Positions 1 to 11,744 are shown, numbered from the stretch's first letter. The stretch is 64,000 nt of DNA from Leptobrachium leishanense (GCA_009667805.1 CM019067.1:244067721-244131720); one strand, 5' to 3'. Made by a program: numbers and translations. Notes: generated by a model from the sequence alone, not told the origin.

Positions 1-1565
1 GCTAAGTATGATGTTGCCCTCAATTGCTCAAGTAATCATAGCAATGAACGAGATAATGTTGATGGATCGTCTCTGAACAATGATCCGTGATACATTACAA
101 GCTTATTATAGGGGTAGATGGGAAAATTTCAGATTAAGGAATTAAAGGGGGAGTGGGCTAGTTGGTAAAAAGCTGGTAGATGATCTAAAATTCAGAACAG
201 ATTTTTTTTATTTTACATATTACCGAAATGGAAGTGGGAAATGCATGTGTTTTATATAAAATTAATACTCTGTACATCTGAAAGTTTTGTTATTTTGGCT
301 TTTGGTATTTTTATTTTGTTTTTGTTACTGATTTGTATGTATTTAATTTAAAACCAAATAAAAATAAAATAGAAAAATAAAGAAATGTAACATATTCTAA
401 AATCTAAATACCCCTGTGTGGTATGCCTGACCTGAGTCACCCTTTCTTTCTCCCTTAAAAAGTGTAGACACTGCTGGACTGGAAAGCTGTTCCAATATTT
501 TACTACTTTACAGCTGCTTAAAGCCAATCTCAATGTTATTTCTAGTCAATGTTTTGTAAATTATGTCTTGACAAAGGCTTCCTGTAGACTTAGATGGCTC
601 CTGCCCTCCCCCTATACCGATTATATTTCATTTTGAATGACCAACATTCCACATTGTTTGTTGATTTTGGACAGATTATTTAAACACAAGATGTCTCACA
701 AAAGAGAGACCTATTGACACACCCTTCATCAGTGTATTGAAGCAGGACAGACACACATTGTTTGGAATCATAGAACTAAGAGAGGGAATTAAGAGCAGGG
801 CTGTTTATGGACACATTATCATAGGGTCTCATACTAGGAAGTATTACTCTGTTATTCTTCTGTTACAACCATGTACACATATAACACTTTTAAAATGTTC
901 TTCTGGCCAAGTATTGGTTGACAACTCTAAGTAGTGTACTCTATAACATCACATTACAGGTTACCGTCCAGATGAAATAAAGCTGACATCTGGCTACTGA
1001 TATTTTATTTATGATGCCATATGCATAAAACACATAATCAATCATGATTAAAACAAGCATGTTGAGTGACACAAAAAACATCACTTCCTTCTCAAGGTTC
1101 TATAAGTTCTGTAAAACCTAAGCAACCTAATCAGCCCCCCTTTTCCCGATCTTTGTTGTATATCTCAGGTTTGCCAGCGTTAGGTTTGTCCACTATGTTT
1201 GTAAGAAACTGAAAAATATAAAAATACAACATTTATTTTGTCTAGCAATTTCACATAATAGTATTTTTAAAGGAATAGCAAATGAGCAATGCGATCAAGT
1301 ACTGAAGGGTGGGATTCTTGCAGAACTTCAGTGAGTGTATGGTGGTAGTGCTTATCGTTCTTTATAGTAATACGCAATGCTCCTTTCTAACTTCAACCAA
1401 TTACTTTCACATCACTGCTCAGACTTTTTTTATAGATAAGGACAAGAATAAGATAGTAATTTAGATTGAACATTTATTATTTTTAAAGATTAAACTAAGC
1501 TATGTTAACTATATTGTAACTATGTAAACTATGTTTATTACTTTGTATTTCTTTACCTACTGTAA
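1..1565. other. AT-rich intergenic DNA, no gene recognised
   Basis: I see only short frames without family motifs and no terminal repeats with target duplications. The stretch is AT-rich with homopolymer runs, as expected for unconstrained intergenic sequence. Confidence 0.6.
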
Positions 1566-1665
1566 AAATTCAATGTTCTTGAACCCACGACATACTTGAA
1601 AACGAGAGAAATCTCAATGCATCCTTCCTGGTAAAATACTTCCTAAATAAATAAATAAATAAGTT
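1566..1665 (+). repeat. 3' tail of tRNA-SINE / L2-like repeat
   Basis: The words CATACTTGAAAACGAGAGAA, ATCTCAATG and CTTCCTGGTAAAATAC followed by AAATAAAT repeats recur in at least four other places in this window (near 23800, 35080, 41410/42540 and 58220). The tail resembles the 3' ends of L2-type LINEs (a ...CTCAATG...CCTGGTTAAATAAA pattern). Only the tail is present here; the tRNA-like head is missing, so this is a 5'-truncated copy. Confidence 0.7.
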
Positions 1666-2712
1666 TCTCCAGGAGTTAAAATGTCAAAAAAAAAAACAAT
1701 GCAAAATTAAAATACTACATATTGGAGGAGGATGGGGGTCTTTGGGGCCCTGTATCCCCATATCTTACACCCCACCAAGTCAAGTGAGATGCCATTGGAA
1801 TCATACCATATATGACCATGTAATATGTAAAAATAAAAATAAAAATATTTGTAAAACTTTGTTAATTCATATTTTTTGTTCTAAAACAGCAGTATCATCC
1901 ATTTTTATATATAAAGCAAACATTGCTGCTACAATAGCTTGTCTGTTCATTTCCCACGCTGGGAGCAAGTGTGAAGGTGATGACACAGTGCATAATTACG
2001 CACTGTTCACTTAAAACATAAGCCAGTACAATGGTTGGAGGAGATTCTGAAAACCACACAAGGTCAAGTGAAGTGCCAGTGGAAATATTAAAGGAACACT
2101 GCCACTTGCATAAGCTGTAACTAGTTCGCTTGTGCATTGCAAACAAAACCACATTATAAAACAAATGCTGCTGTTTTTTCTTTGTTTAAATTAATTGCGT
2201 GCAAAATGGAAAAATAAAGTTAGGTATTCATCTCCTGTTTCCATTTTGTGTATTTTGCCCATGATGCATCATTTACCAAATGTTATGGTGAGTTTTACTT
2301 TACAGCTTGTACAGTATTTAACAGTCAACAGGGTGTGTGTGTGTGAATGTTTACATAAGACTGCAAGGGGCTATTGTGTGGTGTATGCTATGTGAAATAA
2401 ATCATAGAGACTTCTACTCTACCCCTGGTGAGGTACTTTGCGTACATCCCGCACAATGCAATGCTGTTAGTCAGTTTCTAGGCTACAGACCTGTTCACTC
2501 CATGCTATGCTTAATGCCACACAGTGTAGAGCAAGTGCTGGAAAAATACACAGTGTGGGGGGAGTTACAACACAAAAGATCATAAAATGATGCACCCAGT
2601 GACACATATAGAGTCAAATATTTTCTCAACTAATCAAACATGAGAAAAGCAAAGCAAATGTAAGATATCAGCAACATGACATAAACAAAATAAGGACATT
2701 TTATTTTTGGTG
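1666..2712. other. intergenic DNA, no gene recognised
   Basis: This stretch lies between the SINE tail and the provirus. It has only short frames on both strands with no recognisable domain. The last four bases before the provirus extend into its GTAG target duplication at 2713-2716. Confidence 0.55.
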
Positions 2713-2716
2713 GTAG

Positions 2717-3387
2717 TGTTACCGGAATCTGCTAGGTTCACTCGGGACGAGGCAGGACCGGACACGAGCAAGGATTGTCTGAACACGAGTCTCTTCAGGG
2801 AAGGCAAACTTTATTGTGACGTTACACAGAATGCTCACACAGGATTGAATCGCAAAGAGTGAGCCCCGAACTCACCCCGACGAGGGGTCTTATACCCCGA
2901 ATACATAATTAGGTACATCCCAATTAACCCACCTCCCTGTGACACTATCCCACCCCACGTGGGCTAGTACCTCCCTTGGTCAATTACAAAGACATTCCAT
3001 ACATTGGCCGTAAATTGGCAAGCTTCATGTTAGTTTGACAGAAGATGATTTGCTGCTTCGCTCAATCCGGCCTATGCCCACCTCCCTAGAGCCTGTTTAT
3101 TTGTTGTAGATAAGACCCGGTCTGTTTTTGATGCTCTTCTTTGTCTCGCTGCAGGCCTCTGTGACCTTGGTGTATCCATTTCTCATCCTGTCCCCTGTGT
3201 GCCAGGAACAGCCAGGATCTTCCTCAATTTAATTGCTTCTCTGCTAATCTAACACATTCCTAAAATTCTATGTAAACTTCAATTCAACTAAAATCTACTA
3301 GTTATATTCCAGTGGTGACCAATATTCTGAACAAGATGGCCGCCTGGCTCATAATGGCGACCACTCTTCTGGCCTGGTTCTCTTTCA
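2717..3387 (-). repeat. provirus 3' LTR
   Basis: This 671-bp LTR matches 18204-18880 along its whole length. In the proviral sense it begins TGAAAG and ends GTAACA. It has a TATA-like TATAAG at 2894-2889 and a polyadenylation signal AATAAA at 2815-2810, which puts R between them. The differences from the 5' LTR are mostly substitutions plus a few small indels. Confidence 0.95.
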
Positions 3388-3397
3388 TTCCCCCCTT
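3388..3397 (-). other. polypurine tract of the provirus
   Basis: Read on the minus strand, the bases directly before the 3' LTR are CAAGGGGGGAA. This is a purine run of the kind that primes plus-strand DNA synthesis in retroviruses, and it touches the LTR as expected. Confidence 0.85.
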
Positions 3398-3639
3398 GGC
3401 TCAAGCCTCAGGTTCTTCTCCAGAGACTTGTAGCCATTACACCCACTAATATTATTCTTAAATTCCTCGTACTTTAGGGACCTATTTTTCGTCAGGAACA
3501 TATCTTGTGGGATAATCAGTGGTATCTTTTGTGTCTGTGTGGTGTCAAGTGCTCTCTTACATAGTGGCCATAGACATAGCCCTATGCGGTTACAGTAGTG
3601 TCCCTATGACCAATGATCACCACCAACATCAGAATCATG

Positions 3640-5067
3640 GATCCAATCTGCCGAAATAAATCTCAGAATGGATCGAACCATTCTCCAAAATGCTCCGAAC
3701 CCGCGGAGCGGATTCCAGCCCTTCGGCAGCGATCCGTCTTGCTGTGTTCTGCAACTGTGCTACCTTCTCCTGGTGATCTTGGATTACCTGGTAATAGTCC
3801 AGGGACGTCATTGTGTGGGTTTCTTGATGAAGGTGCAACATTCATAATGCATTGTCATCTCACACCAATCCATTCAGAGCCACACTGATCTGTTCCAGTG
3901 CCATATCATGTATCATTTGTACCTTCCGTATCTCACGTACCTCCAGATTCAGCAACTGAATGTTCATACTAGTCTTATTCAGAATCTCGTCCATCAGACT
4001 GGCATAACTATTCATTCTTACCATCAACTCTCTTCCCCATCCAGTCCATGCCGGCAAGCCATGCCCATATTCGATCTGCTTTTCTAAACAGCTCTCTCTT
4101 CTGTTTCTCACAAACACCATGGGTACCTAGGGTGAAGTGCTGTGTCTGTATCCGTGTTATCTCCCCCTTACTCTCTGTATTGGAATCAGTTTAGCCAAAT
4201 AACACATTCCCGTTATTGTTGGTGGCACCCATGTGTAACACCACCCTTTCAAAACACACCTGGTACCCCCCTTTCAATATAAATGGTGACAAATGTAGTG
4301 TTCCCTTTGCTATTTCTATCATCAGTTGTCTCAGTCGTTTCAATCATATCCAGTGCACTCTGCCTTCCATTTGTCACATTCGCAATCACCTCCTCCTGAT
4401 CACTTGTGAGCTTTCTACATCGTATGTTATAGAAAATTTGCCTGCTCCTTTGTGTTAAAGGTGTTAAATGTATGATGTCCAGTTGAACTTGCTTTGAATA
4501 AACACACCCCACCCTCGTTATTTGTTTCTCTATCTGGTCCTAGTTGAAAGCACCATTCTTGGTGGGTATACTGGCCCTATTATGGGGTACCCGGGACTGA
4601 ATGATTCTGTTTTTCCCTTGGTGCATCAAAAGCATGTATTGTGACATTTCCTGACGCAAACATACTCAAATCATTGGAACAGAGGCAAATGTTATGTGGA
4701 ATTGTCTCTGGGTGCAGTCTACTACACACCCAGCATGCGGTTTTGCCCAGACTTTTTAGCATAGTCATATTTAAATTGCACAAGTAAATGTCCTCTTGGC
4801 AAAATTTCGGATATTGCCTCTCGCTTTTGTCTCCACAATAGTACGATTCTCCATCACCGGTGTCGTACCATTCCAGATATGGGATATATCCACTTTCTTT
4901 GTGGTGCTTGGGCACCTGGGGCATGCTCATGCGAGAGTCCATAAATCAAGTTTGCAAGGTACAACAATCAGTACCACAAATGCCCCAAATGTCAAAATCC
5001 CTTGGCAATTCTTTTCACATCACATAAACCCAATCCCTCCCACCGGAATTTCAAAAACAAAAGACAT
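3640..5067 (-). pseudogene. env: provirus env remnant (SU and TM-like parts)
   Basis: Env should encode the surface and transmembrane glycoproteins. A minus-strand ATG at 5067 is followed by a hydrophobic signal-like stretch around 5010-4960. The SU part lies mainly in the frame 4942-4580 and continues at 4512-4249. It holds a CWVC motif at 4735-4724, like the CXXC isomerisation motif of gammaretroviral SU, with NMT and NVT glycosylation sites. The part at 4120-3640 has heptad-like leucines and isoleucines that could form the TM coiled coil. I could not find a convincing membrane anchor or the usual conserved gammaretroviral TM motif. There are at least three frame changes and several stops, so no intact product is possible. 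The SU call rests on position and the CXXC motif; the TM call is weaker. Confidence 0.7.
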
Positions 5068-5369
5068 TTTCGGTTGATAAGGGTCCGGGGCCGGGCCCCT
5101 AAAATAACCCTTTGGGCATCCCCCGGGGATCCCTTTTTCCCCTGTGTGGGTGGTATGGTCAGGCCTTAGTGTCCATCAAAACACCCACTTGTTGAATATT
5201 TTGGGTGCTCTCAGTTGAATTTCTCAGGTGCCACGCACTGTGGTCTTTGTCAGCTTTAGCCTCAGTGGATTGGTCTCGTTGGTGATGACCTTCCATGCGG
5301 TTCAGGATTGGCTGCAGCTACCTTCAGTCTGGAGTGATGTATCCACGGGACCACCTCGGCAACCTTTAC

Positions 5370-6014
5370 TGCTGTAGGGTGATAACAGGACAAAAGTAAG
5401 GACCTCTCCATTTTGGGCCTAGTGGATCATTTTTCCACTCCTTCACCCATACTGAGTCACCTGGACAATACTTATGCAGTGGGGGATATAAAAGTGAGGT
5501 ATATTATCTCCCACCCAAGTATTTCAATTTCTGCATTGATTTACCTACAGTAACAACCTGATCAATTTAGTTTAGTTTCCCCCAATGCCCGAAGGTCCCC
5601 CTTAGTCCACTAATCAGAGGGGTAGGCCGTCCGAACATAACTCGTACGGACTTAGCTCAATTGGGGGGTTGGCCTGCACCCTGATGTGCAATAGAACTAT
5701 CGGCAGCACATCCAACCAGCCTAGTGACGTCTCTTGGCAACAGTTTGGACATCAAAGTCTTTAGGTGCGGTTCATTCTTTCACTTTTCCCGAGCTTGGGG
5801 CCTGTAGCAGTATGTACAGCTTCCAGGTAATGCCCAACAGACGGGCAAGCTGTTGTAAACAGTTCTGTATTAAATGCGGGGCCATTGTCCCGACCCTATC
5901 TCGAGAGGAAGTCCATAGCATGGTATTATTTCTTTCATCAGACTTTTCACCACTTCCACTGTCTTCTCCGTTCTTGTCGGGAAAGCTTCTACCTATCCTG
6001 TCAGGGTACACACC
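5370..6014 (-). pseudogene. pol: provirus integrase, distal part (core end and C-terminal domain)
   Basis: This is the 3' piece of the provirus integrase after the Gypsy insertion. Minus-strand reading from 6014 shows the end of the catalytic core, with the ASSGKVKE-like motif near 5775 that holds the region of the third catalytic acid. A C-terminal domain follows around 5460-5400 with the motif VWVKEWKNDPLG, typical of gammaretroviral integrase. At least one stop near 5975, further stops and a frameshift near 5772 break it. The sequence directly left of 6015 continues at 11750, so both halves were one gene before the insertion. Confidence 0.85.
6010..6014. repeat. 5-bp target duplication ACACC of the inserted Gypsy element
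   Basis: ACACC precedes the left LTR here and follows the right LTR at 11745-11749. The integrase sequence of the provirus is continuous if one copy is ignored. This proves that the Gypsy element inserted into an existing provirus. Confidence 0.85.
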
Positions 6015-6727
6015 TGTTAGGACCCGAGGGTTGCGTCCTCCTCGCGGCCCCTCCTGGTGTCCTATGCGCGCGGGCCGCCGCCGCTTCCGGGTATGAGGCT
6101 TCCCAGCGGCGTGACGTCATCACGCCTCCACCGTGGTGCCTCCTGTGTCAGGTGTTCCTCTTGGCCAATCGGGGGCAGGGCGCCTGATTTAAACCTGCTT
6201 TTTGCTTTTCTCTGCGCCCTTTCGTGGTTTTAGCTTGCTATACCCTTGGTGCTGTATTCTCAGACTCTTATTGACTTACTGTGCATGACCTGGCTTTGGC
6301 AACCGACTCTGAGTATCTCTATATCCCTCTGACCCGGCTTTTGTGTTTGACGCTGCATTTGGTTTCTCCCTGTGTACTGAAGCTGTTTTACTACTCGCTA
6401 TCACTTAACCCAGCCACCACAAGGACTGGTATTGTGATTAGATTTCGAGGTTTTCCAATTACCTGTGTATCCACCTAACGTACCCTTCGACTTGCGTGTA
6501 CTAGCTTGACGTACACTCTCTGGCACTCCGTATTGTCTTGTTTCTAGACCAGCCATCCTTAGGACTGGTTTCTGTCCTCTTTGCCTACGTCCCTGCCTTA
6601 TAGGTTCACTTCTAGCTACTGCGTAACCCAGCCAACTACAAGGACTGGTATCGCATTTAGGGTTCCACCCTCCTGTTTCGCCTTAGGGCTGACCATAGCT
6701 ACCTACGGGTACGTGTGTCCGCTGACA
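6015..6727 (+). repeat. Gypsy 5' LTR
   Basis: It starts TGTTAG and ends near CTGACA, giving short inverted ends. It is about 713 bp. It matches 11029-11744 with roughly seven differences, and most are single-base indels in homopolymers (for example CCCTTGG versus CCCTTTGG and GGCTTTGG versus GGCTTTTGG). The exact right end is uncertain by a few bases. Confidence 0.92.
6112..6193 (+). promoter_or_regulatory. putative Gypsy LTR core promoter (CRE, CCAAT, TATA-like)
   Basis: The LTR has a perfect palindromic CRE/ATF site TGACGTCA at 6112-6119, a CCAAT box at 6165-6169 and a TATA-like TTTAAA at 6188-6193. The right LTR repeats them, with the CRE at 11126-11133. The CRE sits in a longer near-palindrome (GCGTGACGTCATCACGC). 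The order and spacing suit a RNA polymerase II promoter. Activity is inferred only. Confidence 0.5.
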
Positions 6728-6740
6728 TCACGAAAGGGCC

Positions 6741-7690
6741 ATGGACCTTGCAGGGACCGCTCAGCAACTCTCTGGCTTGGAAAGTCGTTTGGAGGATCAA
6801 GATCATCGTCTTGATCAGTTCGCCCAGGCTCTCCAAACCTGCTTAACCGCACTGCCCCTACCCAGGTAGAGGTTTCCCCTCCAGTCAAGCCGCCTCCTTC
6901 CGAACCATTTTCTGTGCCTACTTCGTATCCTAACTTGCTACCTCCGGTACGTTACGGAGGTGATCCTAACGCTTGTAGAGGTTTTTTAAATCAGATCTCT
7001 ATTCACTTTGAATTAACCCCGTGGTCTTACCCTACTGATCGTGCCAAGATCGCCTTTGTTATTAACCATCTTACCGATAAGCGCTATGTTGGGCTAACCC
7101 TCTCTGGGACACCGATAAACCTATTGTGTATAATTATCGTGAATTTATGTCGGCTTTTCGTAGAGTGTTTGACCCTCCGGGGCGAAAAACCAATGCTGCT
7201 AAGTCCTTGTTGCGCTTACGTCAGGGTACGAAGTCCCTGGGTGATTATGCACTAGAGTTCAGGTCTTTGGCCTCAGAATTAAACTGGAATAATGAGGCTT
7301 TAGTAGCCGTGTTTTCTGAGGGGTTAAACGATGAACTTCAGGACGAAATAGCAGCCAGAGATCTCCCAGAAGAGCTAGAGGATTAATAACCTACCTGTCT
7401 TTCATATAGAATGAACGTCTTCGCCATCGTAGACATACCAAGGAGAGGTCGAAAAAACCACTTCTTAGGACGCCTCCCCGGTTTTCTGTACCTTTGCTCC
7501 CCGAGTCACACCCTCCCGCCGAACCTATGCAATTAGATAGCACCAAACTACCAGACAGTGAGAAACAACGCCGGAGGCGTGAGGGTTTATGTCTGTATTG
7601 TGGATTGGGGGGTCACTTACTGAAGGGTTGTCCCAAGCGCCCGCAGGGTCCATCGGAAACTCTCGTGCCTGAGTGCCTTTAGGGGACAGC
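6741..7690 (+). pseudogene. gag: Gypsy gag (Sushi/PEG10-type capsid with zinc knuckle), frameshifted
   Basis: Gag starts at ATG 6741 (MDLAGTAQ...). An amphipathic segment follows (LSGLESRLEDQDHRLDQFA), which is probably a coiled coil. The capsid part contains GGDPNACRGFLNQISIHFEL (about 6952-7011) and FMSAFRRVFDPPGRK (about 7144-7188), characteristic of Sushi-type Gag and of the domesticated PEG10/RTL genes. The nucleocapsid knuckle is CLYCGLGGHLLKGC (about 7590-7631), a CX2CX4HX4C. The reading moves through three frames near 6850, 7110 and 7390, so no full-length product is made from this copy as assembled. Confidence 0.88.
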
Positions 7691-7692
7691 TC

Positions 7693-8052
7693 TTGGGTAC
7701 TTTTCCTTCGTCCCCCAAACTGGAAAATAGACTCCGGGTTCCGGTTACTCTATCCTGGGAGAGTTCCCGTAACCCGGTTAATCTTTACGCATTAGTCGAC
7801 TCCGGTGCTGCCGATAACTTTATCGATTTGGGTTTCGCCCAGAAACATGCCATACCCCTTGTAGAAAAGAAAACACCATTACTCGTACAAGCCATTGACG
7901 GTAGACCTCTTGAAACCCCTTTTGTCTTGTTTGAAACTCAGAACATTTCTGTGGGGATAGGGTTATGTCATAAAGAAAAGATGTTTTTTTCATGCCATTA
8001 CTTCGCCTTCCTATCCTATCGTACTTGGTTACCCCTGGTTAACCCGTCATAA
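7693..8052 (+). pseudogene. pol: Gypsy pol: aspartic protease part
   Basis: The frame contains LYALVDSGAADNFIDLGFA with the catalytic DSGA triad (about 7783-7839) and the VQAIDGRPL flap-like segment. This matches retropepsins of chromoviruses. The frame closes at 8052, before RT resumes in another frame at 8199, so a frameshift separates protease from RT. It directly follows the gag knuckle, as expected. Confidence 0.85.
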
Positions 8053-8198
8053 CCCTGTCATTGATTGGCGAGCCCGTCAGATTGCTAAGTGGGATAATGA
8101 TTGTTTGCTCTCTTGCATTCAGATTCCCTTGTCCGTAACACCCTTAACGTACCCACGTCTCCACCTCTCTCTACGATTATTCCCCTCCATATGCTGAT

Positions 8199-9525
8199 TT
8201 GGCTCCTGTGTTTGATAAAAGAGAGGCCGACAAATTACCCCCGCATCGTCCCTACGACTGCGCCATTGACCTTCTCCCAGGTGCCGTTCCTCCCCGAGGG
8301 GCAGTTTATCCGTTATCTGAAAAAGAGAATAGGGTACTGGAGGAGTACATTACCGATTCCCTTCAAAAGGGGTTCATTCGCCCCTCGTCTTCCCCAGCCG
8401 GTGCGGGTTTCTTTTTTGTTCGGAAAAAGGAGGGAGATCTTAGACCCTGTATCGACTTCCGTGGTTTGAATAAAATAACCGTCAAGAACGCCTATCCCAT
8501 TCCACTCATCCCTGAATTGTTCGATCGCCTGAAATTCTCCAAGGTGTTCACTAAATTAGACCTTAGGGGAGCTTACAATCTAATACGCATTAGAGAAGGG
8601 GATGAGTGGAAGACTGCCTTCAATACTAGACTCGGCCATTATGAGTACTTGGTTATGCCCTTTGGCTTGTGCAACGCCCCTGCGATTTTTCAGGCATTCA
8701 TTAATGATGTGTTAAGAGAGTATACTCCTTGTTTTGTTGTGGTTTATCTTGACGATGTCCTGATACATTCACCTGACCTGGAAACACACCACCAACATGT
8801 ACGACTAGTCCTATCCAAGTTATTATCTAACGGTCTGTACTGTAAACTCGAGAAATGCTTGTTTGATGTACAACAAGTACAGTTTTTAGGTTATGTAATC
8901 TCCTCTTCGGGTTTCATGATGGATTCCTCGAAACTAGATGCAATCCTTCATTGGCCTCTTCCAAAGGTCTCAAGGCCATTCAACGATTTATCGGTTTCTC
9001 CAATTATTACAGAAGGTTTATTAAAGGGTTTTCATCGATTATTGCACCCATTACGGCCTTGACAAAAAGGGTACTGACACTCTGAGTTGGCCTCCCACCG
9101 CTGTGGAGGCATTTGAGAAACTAAAGGCCGCCTTTTCCACAGCTCCCATTCTTAATCACCCTGACCCCACCAAACCTTTCATATTAGAAGTAGACGCCTC
9201 AGAGTCTGGGGTGGGAGCTGTACTGTCCCAACGTGCTGCGGAGGACCAACCTTTGTTACCCTGCGGGTTCTTCTCTAAAAAGTTATCACCTACTGAGACC
9301 CGTTATGACATCGGAGACAGGGAATTGTTGGCTATCATATTGGCTCTGAAAGAGTGGCGCCACCTGTTAGAGGGTTCCATTTGCACATTTTCCATACTAA
9401 CCGACCATAAGAATTTAACCTATCTATCTGAGGCTAGGAGGTTGAACCCCAGACAAGCCCGATGGGCTCTTTTCCTTACTCGGTTCGATTTTGTCATTTC
9501 TTACAGACCCGGGTCAAAATGTTAA
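8199..9525 (+). pseudogene. pol: Gypsy pol: reverse transcriptase and RNase H
   Basis: RT runs from about 8199 to 9062. It shows [17 protein letters not shown], the first catalytic block [26 protein letters not shown] and the catalytic [12 protein letters not shown] frameshift near 9000 moves the reading to 9103-9525, which holds the connection ([19 protein letters not shown]) and RNase H ([30 protein letters not shown]). The RNase H type is that of Ty3/Gypsy elements. A further one-base change near 9522 shifts into the integrase frame. Confidence 0.92.
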
Positions 9526-9529
9526 AGCC

Positions 9530-11028
9530 GACGCACTATCTAGACAGCACGAGCCCATGTCTACTCAACCCCTAGTACCAGCCCCATTGTACCCGAGGAC
9601 AAAATCCTGGCTTCTCTGAACACCCACATTGATTCTCCGTTTTGGAAGTCCTTACTATCCAAACAAGCTCTAGCACCTTCGTCTAAACCACCCGATAGGT
9701 TATTCGTTCCTCCTGAGGAGGTTCTAATAGCTCTAAGACTGTTTCATGAATCGAAGTTTGCCGGTCATTTTGGTATAGAAAAAACTCTATCTCATATTCG
9801 TAGGCACCTTTGGTGGCCCACACTTGCTAAAGACGTTAAAGATTTTGTTACTACCTGTCCAGTGTGTACCTGTTCCAAACCCTCCCGGCTAAAACCCACT
9901 GGTCTCCTCCAACCACTACCTGTACCTGAACGTCCCTGGTCCCATTTAGCCATGGACTTCCTAGTGGAACTGCCCCCTTCGTCTGGTCATACAGTAATTT
10001 TCGTCGTGGTTGACCGCTTTTCTAAAATGGCACATTTTATTCCGTTGAAAAAACTTCCCTCCTCTATCGAGCTGGCACACGTTTTTACTAAAGAAATATT
10101 CCGACTACATGGCGTTCCTAACGTGATTGTGTCAGATCGTGGTTCCCAATTTATTTCCAAATTTGGAGGGGTTTTTGTCAACAATTAGGAGTTCAGCTCT
10201 CATTTTCCTCTGCGTATCATCCACAGACGAACGGATTAGCTGAGAGAACAAATCAGACACTAGAGACGTATTTAAGGTGCTTTATTTCTGATGCTCAGGA
10301 TAATTGGGTCTCACTATTGCCGTGGGCGGAATTTGCGTACAATAATGCCACATCTCAGTCAACCAAATATTCTCCGTTCGAGATCGTTACTGGTATGCAC
10401 CCCACTGTGTTTCCGTCTTCCTTTACACATCGAAATATTCCGGTCCTGGAGGACCACCTCCGTGTCCTGCGTTCCATCTGGGAAAAGACCAAGTCGAATC
10501 TCGAATCCGTCTCTCTCATCCAGAAGCGTTCTGCTGACCTGAGACGCAGGCCATCACCGGTCTATCATGTGGGGGACAAAGTATGGCTCAGTACACGACA
10601 CATTAGGTTAAAGGTTCCGTCCATGAAATTTGCACCCCGATTTATTGGACCCTACAAGATCCTTCGGTGTATTAACCCCGTATCGTACGCCTTGCACTTA
10701 CCCCCGTCCCTTCGTATACCCAATACTTTTCATGTGTCCTTACTTAAACCTCTCCTGTGTAATCGTTTTACTCGTCCTGAGGGTCTCCCTCCTCCTCCTG
10801 TTGTGGTGGACGGGTGCCCTGAATTCGAAGTTGAGTCCATTCTAGATTCCCGTCGCTCTCGGAACAGGCTGCAATACTTGGTCCATTGGAGAGGCTATGG
10901 TCCCGCGGACCGGTCATGGGTCTCCCTCCGCGATCTTCATGCCCCCCGTTTGTTGGCCGCTTTCCATCGTCGCTTTCCTGCCAAACCGGCTCCTGTCCGC
11001 CCGGTGGGCGTTTCTCGAGTGGGGGTGC
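9530..11028 (+). pseudogene. pol: Gypsy pol: integrase with C-terminal chromodomain
   Basis: The HHCC zinc domain spans about 9747-9880 (HESKFAGHFG ... CPVCTCSK). The DDE core has MDFLVELPPS, VSDRGSQF and the acid in NGLAERTNQ (about 10237), with a frameshift near 10185. The last frame, 10317-11028, carries the GPY/F region (FIGPYKILR) and a chromodomain at about 10821-10976 (CPEFEVESIL, YLVHWRGYG). Chromodomains bind histone marks and bias insertion in this clade. The reading frame runs on into the right LTR, as in related elements. Confidence 0.92.
11012..11028 (+). other. polypurine tract of the Gypsy element
   Basis: GAGTGGGGGTGC lies directly before the right LTR start at 11029. A G-run followed by TGC or TAC and the LTR is typical of vertebrate Sushi-like elements. 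Confidence 0.75.
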
Positions 11029-11744
11029 TGTTAGGACCCGAGGGTTGCGTCCTCCTCGCGGCCCCTCCTGGTGTCCTATGCGCGCGGGCCGCCGCCGCTT
11101 CCGGGTATGAGGCTTCCCAGCGGCGTGACGTCATCACGCCTCCACCGTGGTGCCTCCTGTGTCAGGTGTTCCTCTTGGCCAATCGGGAGGCAGGGCGCCT
11201 GATTTAAACCTGCTTTTTGCTTTTCTCTGCGCCCTTTCGTGGTTTTAGCTTGCTATACCCTTTGGTGCTGTATTCTCAGACTCTTATTTGACTTACTGTG
11301 CATGACCTGGCTTTTGGCAACCGACTCTGAGTATCTCTATATCCCTCTGACCCGGCTTTTGTGTTTGACGCTGCATTTGGTTTCTCCCTGTGTACTGAAC
11401 TGTTTTACTACTCGCTATCACTTAACCCAGCCACCACAAGGACTGGTATTGTGATTAGATTTCGAGGTTTTTCCATTACCTGTGTATCCACCTAACGTAC
11501 CCTTCGACTTGCGTGTACTAGCTTGACGTACACTCTCTGGCACTCCGTATTGTCTTGTTTCTAGACCAGCCATCCTTAGGACTGGTTTCTGTCCTCTTTG
11601 CCTACGTCCCTGCCTTATAGGTTCACTTCTAGCTACTGCGTAACCCAGCCAACTACAAGGACTGGTATCGCATTTAGGGTTCCACCCTCCTGTTTCGCCT
11701 TAGGGCTGACCATAGCTACCTACGGGTACGTGTGTCCGCCTGAA
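11029..11744 (+). repeat. Gypsy 3' LTR
   Basis: It is about 716 bp and nearly identical to 6015-6727. It begins TGTTAG; its end reads CCTGAA before the ACACC duplication. The low divergence against the host provirus LTR pair agrees with the later insertion. Confidence 0.92.

Larger units (their letters stand above)
6015..11744 (+). mobile_element. chromovirus-type Ty3/Gypsy retrotransposon (Sushi-like)
   Basis: This complete LTR retrotransposon has two nearly identical LTRs, gag with a CCHC knuckle, and pol in the order protease, RT, RNase H, integrase, chromodomain. It lacks env. The G-rich tract GAGTGGGGGTGC before the right LTR is the arrangement seen in vertebrate Sushi-type chromoviruses. 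It lies in the provirus integrase, in the opposite orientation. Gag and pol are broken by about half a dozen single-base frame changes although the LTRs are almost identical, which could be genuine decay or assembly indels. Confidence 0.93.

Noticed and set aside
737..2585. Several short plus-strand frames of 65-90 codons near the window start
   Set aside because: They have no shared domain, no codon bias and no supporting signals, and they lie in AT-rich low-complexity DNA.
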